From Rhizoclosmatium globosum (taxonomy: Eukaryota > Chytridiomycota > Chytridiomycetes > Chytridiales > Chytriomycetaceae), in the NCBI GenBank assembly GCA_002104985.1, contig MCGO01000055.1, positions 219,499 to 283,498 of the forward strand: 64,000 bases of DNA, read 5' to 3'. Every line of letters begins with the position of its first letter. Within the stretch, counting starts at the first letter, position 1. Under the pieces are notes generated by a model. The model saw nothing but the letters and a program-made list of their open reading frames with translations. It did no database searches and had not been told where the DNA came from. A program made the position numbers and the translations under genes. Below, in pieces: positions 17,135 to 29,176 of the stretch.

Positions 17135-19190
17135 CTATGACTTAACAGCAGGCTTTGATGATTTCTATTGCACAGTCGTTAATATACACAATTTGAATGA
17201 GCAACTTACGCTCTCAGCATCCGCAGCAACGCCACTACCACCGCTACTAGTTCTATCAGTAGCCGCTTTTTTCGCCTGCCCACCACTACTCTCTAACACG
17301 TAATTAGCGCCACTCTGGTTCGACTGATTTCTCGACCGAGCATCACTCGACAACGACCCTCGCTCCGAATGACTCGGCTCAACGTCTTCAGAATACGAGC
17401 TCGATCGATCAATCCCGTCCTCTCCAACAGGAGAAGGGCTTGGCGAACGGGAAGTCACGCTGTTCCCGCCGCTGCCGCCGTTGTCGAGGAACGACATTGC
17501 AGGAGTTGATGTGGCGGTGGTGGAGATTGTTGGAGGTGCGTTCTGGGCGGCGAGTTTTTGTTTGCGGACTGTTTCTGGGGATGCTGGTTCGTTTCGGAGG
17601 ATGAATTCTACTTCGACTGGTTCGCCGTCTTTTGTGGCGAGGATGTCGCGGATTTTCTCGTCTGGCGATCTGCGTGTTTCTTGGTCTGCGTTGAATGGTG
17701 TGTTGGATTAGGGGTGAAGAGATTTGTTGGAATAGAATTCGTTTACCTTCAGACTTCAGCTTGGTGGATAGGTAATACTTGAGGTTCACGTCGCTACCAA
17801 CCTTAAACTTTTCCTTCACAATCTCCGTGACTTCCTCCAACCCAGCATTTAACTTAACACCAATTGTCTTGTACGTCCTCGCCTTCCCAGTCTTATCCAA
17901 AGGATCCAACTGAAACACGCGAATCAAGTGAAAATCTTTCTCGAAAATGTTCATACGCTTGTTGATGATCACCTTGATGATGTTATCGTCGTTCATCATC
18001 AAGGATGTCTTTGCCTTTCCCTCAATTTTGTTGAAGTTGGCAACTCCGGGGAGGTTCTTGTTTTTGAGGGCTTCCAAGGCGTTGAAGACGATTGCGGAGG
18101 GTTCGAGGGGCTTTTCACCAGAGTCCATGAAGAGAACGGAGAGGAAGTAGGTTGATGCGTCGGCGTTGTCGACGCGGAATCGCTTAAGAGCTACTTCAAG
18201 GAGTTGGGTTGTCGTCATATCCGGAAGGAGGGCGACGGCTTTATATGTTGCTTTCAAATCAACGTTTCCGGTGTATATTCTCAGGACGTTGATGGATTGT
18301 TTCTTGAAGTTTACGATTTAGTTTGCGAGAGGTTTAATCCGGAATTGGACTTACCGGAGCTTCTGCTTTACTAGCTGCGGCGGGTGCAGTTTTCGCGTCT
18401 GGGGAGGTTGGAGAGGTTGGGGATTTAGCAGCTGCAGGAGCATTATTGAAAAGTTTCTAAGAGTTGTGTCAGTCTGATTTATGATTCCACCAAAAAACCA
18501 TCACTATTATAACTCGTACCTTGAATAAACCACCACCCAAAGAAACACTTGGGTTCCGCTTCTTTTCATCTTCCTTGTTCCCACTAGCTTGAGGAACCCC
18601 CGCAGCACCTCCAGCAGCAACACCTCCGCCCGCCTTCACCCCCGCATCACCTTGAGCAGCCGCAGCCGCAACTCCAGCCCCTGTACTCACAACCCCACCA
18701 CCACCACCACCACCAGCTGGAACATCCTCACCCCCATCCTCCTCCTCCTCATCATCATCATAATCAATATCATCATAATTCTCAAACACAATCGCAGAAT
18801 CCGCAAACACAAGGCGCGGTTTCGTAGGATCCACGGTGGCCGGGGGTTCCGCCTGGTCGACTGCGTTTGCGAGGGTTTCTTGCACGTTTTTGAACTTGTT
18901 GAGACGCGCGAGGCGTTCAGAGGGGGTTTCGATGTTTTCGGCGGGGATGTAGCCGATCTTGTTTTTTATTGGGGTGGAGTGGAAGGGATTAGATTGGAAG
19001 GGGTGGGGAAGTGTGCTTTTTTTACTTCTTCGGTTTTGACACATTTGACAAGCCACCAGTAATAGTTTGTGTCGTCGAGGAGTTTTAGGGAGTCGCCTTT
19101 TAGGACACAGACTTGGCCTTCTACGTTTGCGACAAAGGTGTGGAGGGCGTAGACTAGGGAGGGGTCGATTGCGTCTGTGGGGTCTTCCAT
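17135..19190 (-). CDS. SH3 plus two Ras-association domains, polarity-type adaptor
   Basis: Six exons (19026-19190, 18520-18957, 18355-18456, 17747-18302, 17210-17685, 17135-17164) join in frame to 588 residues with GT-AG introns of 45-68 nt. The SH3 domain lies at about 10-70 (YALHTFVANVEGQ, YYWWLVKCVKTEE, IGYIPAENIETP, ERLARLNKFKN); the last block is characteristic of the Bud14/Tea4 type of fungal SH3. An acidic stretch and a Gly/Ala-rich linker follow. Two ubiquitin-like Ras-association domains come next: one from LRIYTGNVDLKATYKAV to FHLIRVFQLDP, the other from TYKTIGVKLNAGLEEV to PVEVEFILRNEP. The tail is Ser-rich. Likely a cytoplasmic scaffold linking Ras/Rap-type GTPases to polarity or MAPK signalling; this is inference from domains. 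Confidence 0.75.
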
Positions 19191-19713
19191 TCTTTACGTT
19201 CTGAAGGTCAAGGTATTTCAGGGGGGAGTTTTGTTTGTTTCTGGTACGGACGTGGTTTTTAGTGATTGGTATTTGAGTGGTTATGTAGTTGTTGGGAGAT
19301 TTCCATCCTGTCAAAACGCGTTGCATATTCTATATCGGGTCTACTTACAGATTATGAGGCGCAATTTGATTCGTCAACTACCCAGGAACGGAGTATGGAG
19401 TTTGGAACCGAGCGAAACGCGAAAGCTGATTGTCCTTTTCTGGTTCAAAGAAAAATTGAAAGACTCACTCTGAGACGTCCCCACTTCGCCTTCCAATAGT
19501 TACTAATCAGTGAAGTTCCCTGCGCGTGAATCAAAAAATCGGACAGGAGTAGAATGTGAGATGTCATCTTGTTTGCCCATCACAAAATCCTCATAAACTA
19601 CATATAGAAACTAATAAAATGCCTTTCATTTCATTTTGTACCGATTATCAATTTAAATACACTGCTTCAACTCCTCCTCCTCACACAACAGAACCTCTTC
19701 AACACTCGACACA
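19191..19713. other. intergenic, no gene recognised
   Basis: This lies between the 5' end of the SH3/RA gene and the 3' end of the RFC gene. Short open frames are present but show no conserved motif or plausible splice structure. It should hold the promoter of the SH3/RA gene. Confidence 0.5.
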
Positions 19714-21347
19714 TCACACAACCAAATCACAAGCATTCTTAAACCCACCCACCAAACTCGCCAACTGCAGCTTCTCACTACACCCAACACTCAAGTTATA
19801 CTCCACCTCCGCCAGCTTCACCAACAACTTTACACGCACATGCGGCGGCAGTTCCATACCCTGAAGCACGGCATGTAATTCAAGAAGCATATCTGAGAGC
19901 GCGAGACCTTTTTCTTGTTTCAAGGATTTGATATCTATGTGGAAAAGGTGGGTTGGTTTGAGAAAATGATCGAGACAGAGAGGAAGGGGAAGGTACGAAA
20001 CTGGAATGCGCAACGTCAAACGACTCTCCAAACAACCAATCCGCCATCTTGACGATATCCCCAGGAACAGGTGCTCCTACACACGTGTATATCGAGACTT
20101 CATCCGCGACAGGGTACGCTGCGTGAACAGCTTGTAAAATGTTGAGCATGCGTCTCATATCGCCTTTCGACAGTTTGAGGAGCGCGGATCGGCCTGTCTC
20201 TGTGATGTTGATGGACTCGGCGGCGACAACGTGGTCTAGGCGGGTGCGGATGAAGGATTCGGGGATTGGAGCGAAACGGAAGCGCGTGCATCTGGATTGG
20301 AGGGCGGGGATGATTTTGGAGACGTAGTTGCAGATTATGCAGAAGCGGACGTTTTGGGTGTATTTTTCGACGACTGTTATTATTTTTAAGGGGTGGGAGG
20401 GTTAGTTATTTGGAGAGGAGAGAGTGGAGGGAAGGGGACGTACTTCGTCGAAGCGCGTTTTGGGCGACTTGGGTCATGGCGTCACATTCGTCAAGGATGA
20501 TAAGTTTGAAACCAGAGCTGAATTGATTTGTTAGTGTGGGAATTGGATTGAATCTCTTCGGTTTTCGGTGATATGTCGCCTTCAAACCTGAACCTCTCCC
20601 TGAATAACCACGTCCACTCTTTGTAGCTCTTCACACAACATCCCACACACTCTCTCTTCGCTTCACTTCTTAGTAATCAAAGTACCTGAATATCTTTTTC
20701 GTGCTGGCAAAGTTTTTGATCTGTTCTCGGACAACATCAATACCACGATCATCTGATGCATTGAGCTAAAAACACAAAGCATGGGTTACTTCCCACCGAA
20801 CACAGGCTACAGAAATAAAGCAGAAGGTACCTCTAGAATCATTGACTTGTACTTTGGCCCGTACAGCTTTCGCGCAACAGCAAGGATCATTGACGTCTTT
20901 CCGGTGCCCTGTTGATGGATGAGGTGAGTCTTTCGCAGTGCAAACGAGGGTTAACGCACAGGCGGCCCGTAAAAGAGAAGGTGAGGCAGTTTGTTCTGGT
21001 CGATAAACTTTGAGACAGACTGGATAATGTCTCCGTGCGAAATGAGTTCATCGAGCTGAGAGGGTCTGTACTTCTCGACCCTTTTGTTTGTTTGTTTGTT
21101 TGTTTGTGGTAGAGTAGGTGCGAGTAGATTGCGAGGACAGGTTAGTACTAGTGTGCATGAAGCAGGTAGTAGTAGTTGGTAGTTACCAAGGAAGCGAGTC
21201 TTCTTTGACGCCGCCTTCAAACGAGGGAAGAAGCGAAATCACTTGCTTTCCTTTCGCCTTGTCGCTTGGTTGTTGGTGCACTGGCATTGGCGCCAACGGT
21301 GCGTGGAAGTCGTCCATTTCAATGTCCTCGGATTCGGACCCCATCAT
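19714..21347 (-). CDS. RFC5: replication factor C subunit (human RFC5 / yeast Rfc3 type)
   Basis: Seven exons: 21187-21347, 20960-21080, 20831-20908, 20686-20765, 20444-20517, 19997-20373, 19714-19934. Start MMGSESEDIEMDD. AAA+ features are VEKYRPSQLDEL, Walker A LLFYGPPGTGKTS (split by an intron), RFC box LNASDDRGIDVVREQI, Walker B ILDECDAM with DECD rather than DEAD, the SRC motif IIPALQSRCTRFRF, and a C-terminal collar with LLVKLAEVEYNL. Role by family: subunit of the clamp loader that opens and loads PCNA at primer ends in the nucleus. At the last intron the frame needs one more base: exon 6 ends ...HSSF immediately before GTACCT, while exon 7 resumes as DIKSLKQEKG. A lost G at 19996/19997 would restore it. 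An essential gene with such a lesion suggests a consensus error. It is divergent, 137 bp apart, from the gene at 21485. Confidence 0.88.
21083..21107 (+). repeat. (TTTG)n microsatellite in an RFC intron
   Basis: Six tandem units of TTTG lie directly next to the acceptor site of intron 1 of the RFC gene. On the coding strand they supply a CAAA-rich tract before AAAAG. Confidence 0.8.
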
Positions 21348-21484
21348 TTGTTGGTCTTGTTTTTTAAATGGTTTTTATATTTATTAGGGGAGGTTACTCT
21401 GCCAATCCCAGTGGAAATCTTGTGCCCTTTCACATTCCTTCGAGAACATCCCTACCAGTACTCCTTGAGATAACTAAGTATATC

Positions 21485-23926
21485 ATGAGCTCGTTTTCCT
21501 TCTCTCTGCCTCCTATCCCTCTTCCTCACACTCCTCCTCTCTGGACATCGCGTCGTCTTCCAGGACACAGGTACATTTTCTTCTTCAGCTTGTTTCTTCC
21601 ACCCTTGTGAATACTCACGCTATTTTATTCCGCAGTATCCACTACTCCCAACTACGAACAGTCCAAGACCCAACTCTCTCACTCGGTGACTCGTTTCTCT
21701 ACAAACTGGATCCTCATCCTTCTGCTGGTTCTGGAGGGACGAACCAAAATAATGTTCAAGTTGTTGTCACGCGTGATAATTGCAGGGATCTCGTTTTCCC
21801 TCGTGTCAGAAGGGCGAGAGGGCGGGTTAGGGAGATTGAGGAGAGGGTTGAAGGGGAGTTGGTGAGTGTGTGGTTATTTTAAACGAGCGAGTAGTGATTA
21901 TGAGTTGGACGGAGTCACGGAGTCGAGAAATTATTATTGAGCGTGGCAAATATCAATTTGATGGGGTGACTGCATGGCGGAGTCGTTCAAGAGAAACAGT
22001 GTCAACTACCGATATACACTGAAACAATACAATCAAAATAATAACGGTTTTTCGTCTAGGCTACTCAATTCGAAGGCTTGACAGAAGACCAACGTGAAAG
22101 TGTGCTTCATTTGGTGAAACGAAACGCAAAACTCAGAGAAATGAATAGGAAATTAATTAACAAGGATGATAGTAGTGTGGAGGGAAGTCAAGATAAAATA
22201 TCGATGGATAACTCAAATTCAGAGGATGTGTTGAAGACTGCAGGCATTGACTTCGTTGTGTATGATTACATTTTGAAAGGTGGCGGGGATTTGAAGGAAG
22301 GAGAGCGCAAGTTTCGCAGTGATGTGGAGGAAGAGGAGAAGAATCAAAAGAAGGAGGCGAAGGAGGTTGGGTCTCGTGAATTAGGAAGTGACGGGGAACT
22401 TGTGACTGAGAAGGTATTTCCACTTCTTCTACACGTTTCAAACACTTACTCTTTTATGGTTATCGATAGAATGGATCAAATTCAACACTACCATCCCTTT
22501 CAACACTCATCCAAAAACCAGCTGTCCCTGCAATTCCACAAATTGAACTGACACCGCGCCAGAAATACGCCAAACTCGTGGCAAAACGCGACCTCTTCCC
22601 CAACACATCCACAACTCTCACATCCACATCTTCAACAACAACCGAAGAACAACTCCCAGCCGCAGCAGCCGGCCTCGAAGAAATGAAACGCGTCACAAAA
22701 GGTCTCCACGACTGGTCCCAAAACATGATCAACGCCCCCATAAACCTCTTTGACAACAAAAACCTCCCCAAAATAACACCAAGCCCCTGGACACTCACCA
22801 CCACCACAAACCAACGAACCGGAAGCCCACCCAAACAAGCCCTCTTCGACCTCACAGGCACCTCCCCCGCCGGAATCATCACCGGAAGCGGCGAACCCAT
22901 CCTCTTACAACCCTCCACCCAACCAGGACCCACCGGCCCCTCCCCAGACACAAACACCCTCACAGTCCCCGGCCTCCCCGGCGACGCCCACAAATCAACA
23001 CCCGGCCTCAAAGACGACCCCCTCTTCGTCGACTCCGCGTACGGCGAATTCGACGTCTTGCTAAACGCGTGTAAACCTACGGCAACGGAAAGTAAACTCA
23101 GTATTCGGTTGAACGTTGTGCAGGAGACCAATCCGCCTTGTGCATTGGTTGCGGCGTTGAAGGAGAACCTTGGGTATGAGATTCGGACAAGGGTTGAAGG
23201 GTTGAAGGTTGCGGAGGAGAGGGTTGCGAGGCGGGTTGTTCGAAGTGAGTTTTGCGTTTGTTTTTTTTTGAGAGAGAGGGGGGTGGGGGCTAACCTTTTT
23301 TTTTGGTGGGGGCAGAGGACTTTGTTGTTTCTACGCATCCTGTAAAGGAGGGGGGTGGACATAAACGGGTGAACTATGGTAACTGGTATATCAAGCCGGA
23401 CATGTGGAATGAGTACATGTTGAAAAGCGGGGCTGAGAAGAACCCGAAACCGAGGCCTAAAATGGGTGGACTTGTACAACAGAAGCTTGACCAGATTATG
23501 GTTGTTCGTGCGAAGGAGGAGGCTGCGTTTCAAGCGGCTTTGATGCAGAGTCTTGGCGGTGGGGGAGGGGCCCCGCCTGGTGTTCCTGTGCCGAGTGCGG
23601 GTGGTGGACAGGGGGAGAGGCATGAGAGGGGGAGGAATAGTAAAGCTGGGATTGCGGGGCATGATAAGAGTGCGCATACTTCGAAAACGCATTCTCGCGC
23701 TGTTTCGACGAATAACCTTGCGGCGAGTCGGGGTGGTGGTGTTGGAGCGAGTATTAACAATATTGCGGCTGTGGTGGCGATGAGGAGTATTAGTCGACAG
23801 GTTAGTATGAATAATATTGAAAACACTACGGGTGCTGCTGGAAGGGCTATTAGTGTACTGCGGAATGAAATGAGGGGAAGCGTGCCTAATATTAACAGTG
23901 CTGGCGTTCCAGAGGAAGTAGCTTAA
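21485..23926 (+). CDS. unrecognised 683-residue protein, low complexity at both ends
   Basis: Five exons (21485-21570, 21636-21861, 22060-22413, 22470-23244, 23316-23926) join in frame across GT-AG introns to 683 residues, start MSSFSFSLPPIPLP. A charged helical part (about 105-150: LTEDQRESVLHLVKRNAKL, REMNRKLINKD) and an acidic region come first, then a Pro/Thr-rich linker. A better conserved-looking core follows (SAYGEFDVLLNACKP, EIRTRVEGLKVAEERV, VNYGNWYIKPDMWNEYM). The C-terminus is Gly/Ser/Asn-rich (SRAVSTNNLAASRG). I do not recognise the family. The W-Y-I-K-P...W pattern vaguely recalls repeats of animal FAM47-like proteins, but I would not assign it. A 410-codon frame on the opposite strand at 22460-23692 is a GC-biased shadow. 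Confidence 0.7.
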
Positions 23927-24055
23927 TGTTTAAGTTCATTGAGAAGTAAAATAATAATAAAAGAGGATGAAGTGGTCTTGACGTTATCCCGGAACGGATC
24001 GGGACGCCACTTTTTGACTTTCCCCAAACTCTGCCCCAACAAAAAAAGCAGCGAA

Positions 24056-25782
24056 ATGATGTTTAGCGCTCTTGCTTCTGCACCAAAACGGGTTCTTGGA
24101 TTCCACTCGCGCTTTCTTGCGACCGCTGCTGCCCAGGCTGCGGCAAAGGTGGGTCCTAGTTGGTTATTGTTAGGTTATTGAGACCTGTCGAACTAACCCA
24201 AACTGGCTGGATGCAGCCAATGAACGCTTCGCTTGAAGCCACTGATCCAGAGATCTTTGATATTATTGAGAAGGAGAAGCAGCGCCAGAGAGAGAGTATT
24301 GTCCTGATCCCTTCAGAGGTTGGTCTCATAATGTCCTTGAAAGTAAGCTAAACCCACCCACAACTCAGAACTTTACCTCTGCAGCTGTAATGGGTGCCCT
24401 TGGATCGGTGATGCAGAACAAGTACTCGGAGGGTTACCCAAATGCCAGGTACTGTCCCTACAATAACCCTTCCTGCCATCCCAAAAAAACCTAAAAAACC
24501 GCAATCCAACCAGATACTACGGTGGAAACGAATTCATTGACCAAGCCGAACTTCTCTGCCAAAAACGTGCGCTCGAACTCTTCAACTTGGACCCTGCAAA
24601 ATGGGGTGTCAATGTCCAACCCCTTTCGGGTGCTCCGGCAAACTTGTACGTCTACAACGCTCTCATGAAACCGCATGAGCGTTTGATGGGGCTCGACTTG
24701 CCACATGGTGGTCACCTTTCTCATGGGTTCCAGACGGACACGAAAAAGATTTCGGCAGTTTCGATTTACTTTGAGTCTATGCCGTACAGAGTTCGTGAGG
24801 ATACTGGAGTTATTGACTTTGATATGTTGCAAAAGACTGCGGCTATTTATCGTCCTAAAGTGTGAGTATTTCCTGGTCCTGATCAGGGCGTTCACTCTCA
24901 ACAAAACTAAACATAAACAATAGCCTCGTCGCTGGAGCTTCCGCGTACCCAAGAAACTGGGACTTTGGTAAAATGAAGCAAATTGCCTCCAGCGTCGGCG
25001 CCTACCTCCTCGCCGACATTGCCCACACCTCCGGCCTCGTCGGCGCCGGCGTCCTCCCCCACCCCTTCGACCACGCCGACGTTGTCACAACAACAACCCA
25101 CAAATCCCTCCGCGGCCCCCGCGGTGCCATGATCTTCTACAGAAAGGGCGTCCGCTCCGTCGACAAGAAAGGCAAGGAAATCATGTACGACCTCGAAACC
25201 CCAATCAACGCGTCTGTCTTCCCGGGACACCAAGGCGGCCCGCACAACCACACCATCACGGCCCTTGCCGTCGCACTGAAGCAGGCAAAGACTCCTGAAT
25301 TCAAGGCGTACCAGACACAGGTTCTCAAAAATGCAAAGGCGATGGAGAAGACGTTCGCGGGGGCTGGGTATGATATGGTTTCTGGGGGTACTGATACGCA
25401 CCTTTTGCTTGTGGACTTGAGAAACAAGGGTGTGGATGGGGCTCGTGTGGAACGTATTCTTGAGCTTGTGAACATTGCGGCGAACAAGAATACTGTTCCG
25501 GGAGATAAGAGTGCGCTTGTTCCACATGGTTTGCGTATTGGTGCGCCAGCCATGACGACTCGTGGGCTTGTTGAGGCGGACTTTGAGAAGGTGTCCAAGT
25601 TTGTGATTCGGGCGGTTGAGATTGCTGTGGGGTTGAAGAGTAAGGTTGGGGGTACAAAGTTCAAGGACTTTAAAGAGTACGTTGCGGATGGAAGTGCTAT
25701 TCCAGAGATTGTTGCGCTCAAGAAGGAGGTTGTTGAGTTCAGCAAGGGTTCCCAACTATTGGAGTTGAGGAGTCTAGCTTGA
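24056..25782 (+). CDS. SHMT: serine hydroxymethyltransferase, mitochondrial-type N-terminus
   Basis: Five exons (24056-24148, 24217-24318, 24369-24448, 24514-24861, 24924-25782) give 493 residues. The N-terminus [20 protein letters not shown] is basic, free of acidic residues and amphipathic, as in mitochondrial presequences. Core landmarks: [34 protein letters not shown], the PLP-lysine motif [29 protein letters not shown] and [15 protein letters not shown]. Reaction: PLP-dependent interconversion of serine plus tetrahydrofolate with glycine plus 5,10-methylene-tetrahydrofolate, feeding one-carbon metabolism. The length fits the family (470-500). No lesion is seen. The last exon is notably GC-rich in its first half. 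A 244-codon antisense frame at 25137-25871 is a shadow. Confidence 0.95.
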
Positions 25783-25940
25783 GATACAAATAAGCGCGCT
25801 GTTTTAAGTTGTGGGGTCTTCGTTTGGATTCGGAGAATTAATTTTTCACTTTGACCCATTGGCAGTGACAAGGGTTTTTAATATAAAAGACATATTCAAA
25901 AATATATGTAAACCGAGAATGTAGAATGGGGGGCTCCTAT

Positions 25941-26941
25941 TGTGACAGGCCTCTCCGCTGGCTATGTCCTGAATCCCTGCTCCGATCCTAGGGTTCTGGT
26001 AATAGGCCTTTGGTAAATGCCTGCAAAAGTCCTTGCTGACTCCGAAAATGGTCCCTTGATAGGTTCGGAGGTTGAGGAACGGTATCCTTAAGTTCTAAGC
26101 TTAAGGTGGTTTAGAAACAAAATCAAGAACAACAAAACTAAACAACAACAGGGAGGAAAGGGATAATAATAATGACAAAAAGGAAATAAACGAACATAAA
26201 ATAAATTCCACATCTCGCTCGCACCTGGCCTTCATGCCTTACTACAACTACTACGAGAGTCTGCACCACACCACTCCCGGGTCCTCAATAAGATATAAGT
26301 ATTATGTGTTTCGCTATAAGCTCTGTTTCCAGTGCCTAAGTATACTACGCATACCGACGGAATAATAATAGCCTAATAGAGGGCAATTGACTATCCGCAG
26401 TAGGTTCTGCCGCCAGTTGAGATTCCAATACTACCTTCCACGGTCCTGCCCTGCCTGAAGTACTCGCTCAACGCGCCCCAACCTACTCGCCGTCTCCAGG
26501 CTCCACACATAATCACGAAAGGCCTCACTCGCCCCTTTGGTCTGCTCTCGCTCACTTTCGCTCTATACTTATCTACAACGCTGTAGCTAGATCCCTTTTC
26601 TTGGTTTGTTTATCGTTGCGGCTCAGGACTCGTCGCGCCCACTTCTTCAGCTCGTCGCCGTCGGTGTCCCTTTACAACGCGTCCTCCGCCCTCCCAGGGT
26701 AACTGGTGTCCACGGTGCCTACCCCGTTGTGGATCCCGAACTGGTCTCGCGTTATTAGAACGCGCTGCTGCCGTCACAGACTGGTGACTTTCAACTTATC
26801 AGCAACTTTTATTCCATTGTTCACTTGTCGCTCCCCAACAATCAAACAATAATCCAAAAATCCAGACCTAAAATAATAAATAAAGAAAACCCTCCCAATA
26901 GTAAGTACAACTCTCAACCCCATGTCGATTTGTACTCGACA
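25941..26941 (-). repeat. candidate solo LTR of a related element, reverse orientation
   Basis: The block is free of genes and has terminal TGT/ACA. On the minus strand it starts TGTCGAGTAC and ends CCTGTCACA. Like the LTRs at 1770 and 14904, its first bases form a small inverted repeat (GTCGA, 7 bases, TCGAC) followed by TGGGGTT. Further in, both share a TATA-like stretch (TTTCTTTAT) and a similar series (TGGAATAAAAGTTG-like, then GAAAG). Its length (1001 bp) is close to 1038 bp. A 4 bp direct repeat CTAT borders it (25937-25940 and 26942-26945); 5 bp would be more typical. No internal region adjoins it. An alternative right end at 26778 (GTCACA) would give a perfect 6 bp inverted repeat but would lose the similarity beyond. 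Confidence 0.5.
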
Positions 26942-26965
26942 CTATAACATGATAAATAAAGGGCT

Positions 26966-28992
26966 TCAAGCCTTTGGCTCCTCTGTTGGCTGTGAGGGAT
27001 TTGTGGAAGATGGAACAACTGATTCCTCAGTACTTTTTGCAACAGCTGAAGCAGCAGCTGTCGTTCCTCCTGTTGATGACGCTGGTGGAGGAATCGCGTA
27101 TAATGGAGCTGGCTGTTCTGAAGCATCAACCCCTTTTGACAATGGCGACGGCTTATCACCAGCCCCTTCCGGAAGCCCCGGAACTTTCGACGCCGAGTCC
27201 CCCGTACTCACTTCCTTCCCCTCCGGCCTCGTCGGCATATCCGGACTCAACTGCTCCAAACTCTTCTGACTCCCCCCACGACTCACAACACTCCCCGCTT
27301 TACTCCTCAGCGTTCCCAACTCCTCCTCCATATCAACATGCTCACTACGGTTATCCATGATATCCACAGCGCTAGACCGGTTCGACGCAAGCGACGCGCG
27401 CGACATGGACACGGAGCGTTGGATTTCGCCCATTTTGGCTTCCCAGACTTTCGACTTTTTGCGGTCCTTGGCGGGGGTCGGGAGCTTGGTGATGTCAAAG
27501 TTTGTGTATTGGGCTTCGATTTTGTCGTATTCTTTGGCGAGTTCGAGGGACTGGCGGGAGAGTTTTGAGGCGACGGAAGCTGTAGAAGTGTTTGTTGTTT
27601 TTGTTAGTGTTTGAGAGAGGAGTGGAATGGCAAACGAGGGTAGGGTGCTTACATCGTCCGTCCTTCTCCTTCTTTCGTGGCTTTGCTTTTAGTGGCGTGT
27701 CTTCATAGAAGATTTCATCCATGTCGTGTTTATCGTCAAAATTGAATTTCGATGCCTATAAGTAAAATACTCAGTCAGGCAACGGGAAATATAAAGAAGG
27801 TACTCACATCAGGCACGTAAGGTGGGGTAACCTCCAACGCATCCAATTTCTCCCAATCATAGTCAATGAACCACTCGTGTGTATTGATCCTTGTATCTCC
27901 TCCGCTCTCTTTCGAGCCGAGTCTGTTGACGGCAGGGCGCGTCAGGAATCCTTTGATGACGTCTTTACAGGGTTCAGAAATTTTGATTTCGTCGTCGGGT
28001 GGGAATTCGAGGGGTCCTGATATGATGAGCTTTTTGAGATCGTCATTTTTCTTCGCGCGGAAAGGTCTCTATAATAAGCAAGTGATTCAGTTTATGTTTC
28101 GAAATGATTAAAGGGTCCACCTTGCCACAAAGCATTTCATAGTGGATTACTCCGAGTGACCACCAATCGATTGTGTATGTGTATCCAGCTTTTTGCTCGA
28201 GAATTTCAGGAGCTGGTGAGATTTAAGATAAACAATTCACATCCTTCAACTGGGTGTGAATGAACGTACCCATATACACCAAGCTTCCTGCAACAGCATG
28301 TAGCGGCTTTCCTTCCTTCCAATACGTTGAAATGTTGAAGTCTGTGAGACACGCGTTTCCTCGTATATCCAACAAGACTATCGTCAAATAATAAGACCAA
28401 TTGAAAACACAAGCGAGCACACTCAACTGTTATCCGGTTTCAAATCTCGATGCACGACATGTTTCGAATGTAAATACATCAAACCCAACGCAATTTGTGC
28501 AACATAAAACTTGACCCATTCCTCGGGGAAGATGTTATTGTTGTTTGTGAGTAGGAACCGCAAGTCTCCTCCCAACTTCAGGTCCATCACCATGAACATG
28601 TGTTCATCATCTTGAAACGCGTATATCAAGTTACTGTGAATATTCGAAATCAGCAAAATAACGCGATCGCCACTTTCTTTGAGTGAAACTAACCATACAA
28701 AAGGACAGTTTACAATCTCCAGCAACTTTCGTTCTTGTATAATATTATCGACAGCCTTCATTTTAATACATTGCTCCTTGTTGATGTATTTCAACGCGTA
28801 TTTCTCCTTTGAGAGTTTATGTTGGACGATTTTGACTTTTCCAAAGGCTCCCTTTCCGATCGCTCGAAGGAGATCAAAGTGACCCAAGTTCACTGCGGTG
28901 AAGTATTATGTTTGATGAGTTATCATGTTTCTTTTGTTACCTTCTTGCTCAAAGTCTATCTGTTCCTCGACTTTGGAACAACAGATACCCAT
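26966..28992 (-). CDS. STK32/YANK-type AGC kinase, copy 1
   Basis: About eight exons on the minus strand. The start is MGICCSKVEEQIDFEQE: Gly-2 for myristoylation next to two Cys for palmitoylation. Kinase landmarks: LLRAIGKGAFGKVKIV (glycine loop), ALKYINKEQ (Lys), NLIYAFQDDEHMFMVMDL, VVHRDLKPDN (catalytic Asp), LTDFNIST in the DFG position, YTIDWWSLGV, and RPFRAKKNDDL, then RPAVNRLGSKESGGD at the end of the domain. DFN in place of DFG together with the YAFQDxxxMFMV block is typical of the STK32 (YANK) branch of AGC kinases. A tail follows with a conserved PLKAKPRKKEKDG segment and a Ser-rich end. Substrate and pathway are unknown. The stop at 26966 is only 25 bp from the solo LTR. Confidence 0.82.
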
Positions 28993-29176
28993 ATTGATTC
29001 CTTAAGAAAAAGTTGTCTTGGTGCTTAGAAAGATGGTTATATCAGGACTGGGACGATTGTTTCCAGTTGGAACGTGAGAGAGTTGAAAATTTCCGATTCC
29101 ATATCCCCTCCATTGTTCTCTTGGAACACAAGGAAAAGTAAAATAAATGTATTCTATTTATTATACACAGGACGAA

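Noticed and set aside
22460..23692. 410-codon minus-strand frame opposite the unrecognised protein gene
   Set aside because: The plus strand has a consistent five-exon structure with matching phases; the antisense frame is low complexity and arises from Pro/Thr-rich codons.
25137..25871. 244-codon minus-strand frame opposite SHMT
   Set aside because: Shadow of a strongly coding, GC-rich exon; no motif.
25941..26778. Shorter solo LTR ending in a perfect GTCACA
   Set aside because: It would have a perfect 6 bp inverted repeat with TGTGAC, but the similarity to the full element's LTR continues to about 26941, and the flanks at 26778 show no duplication. Kept only as an alternative.
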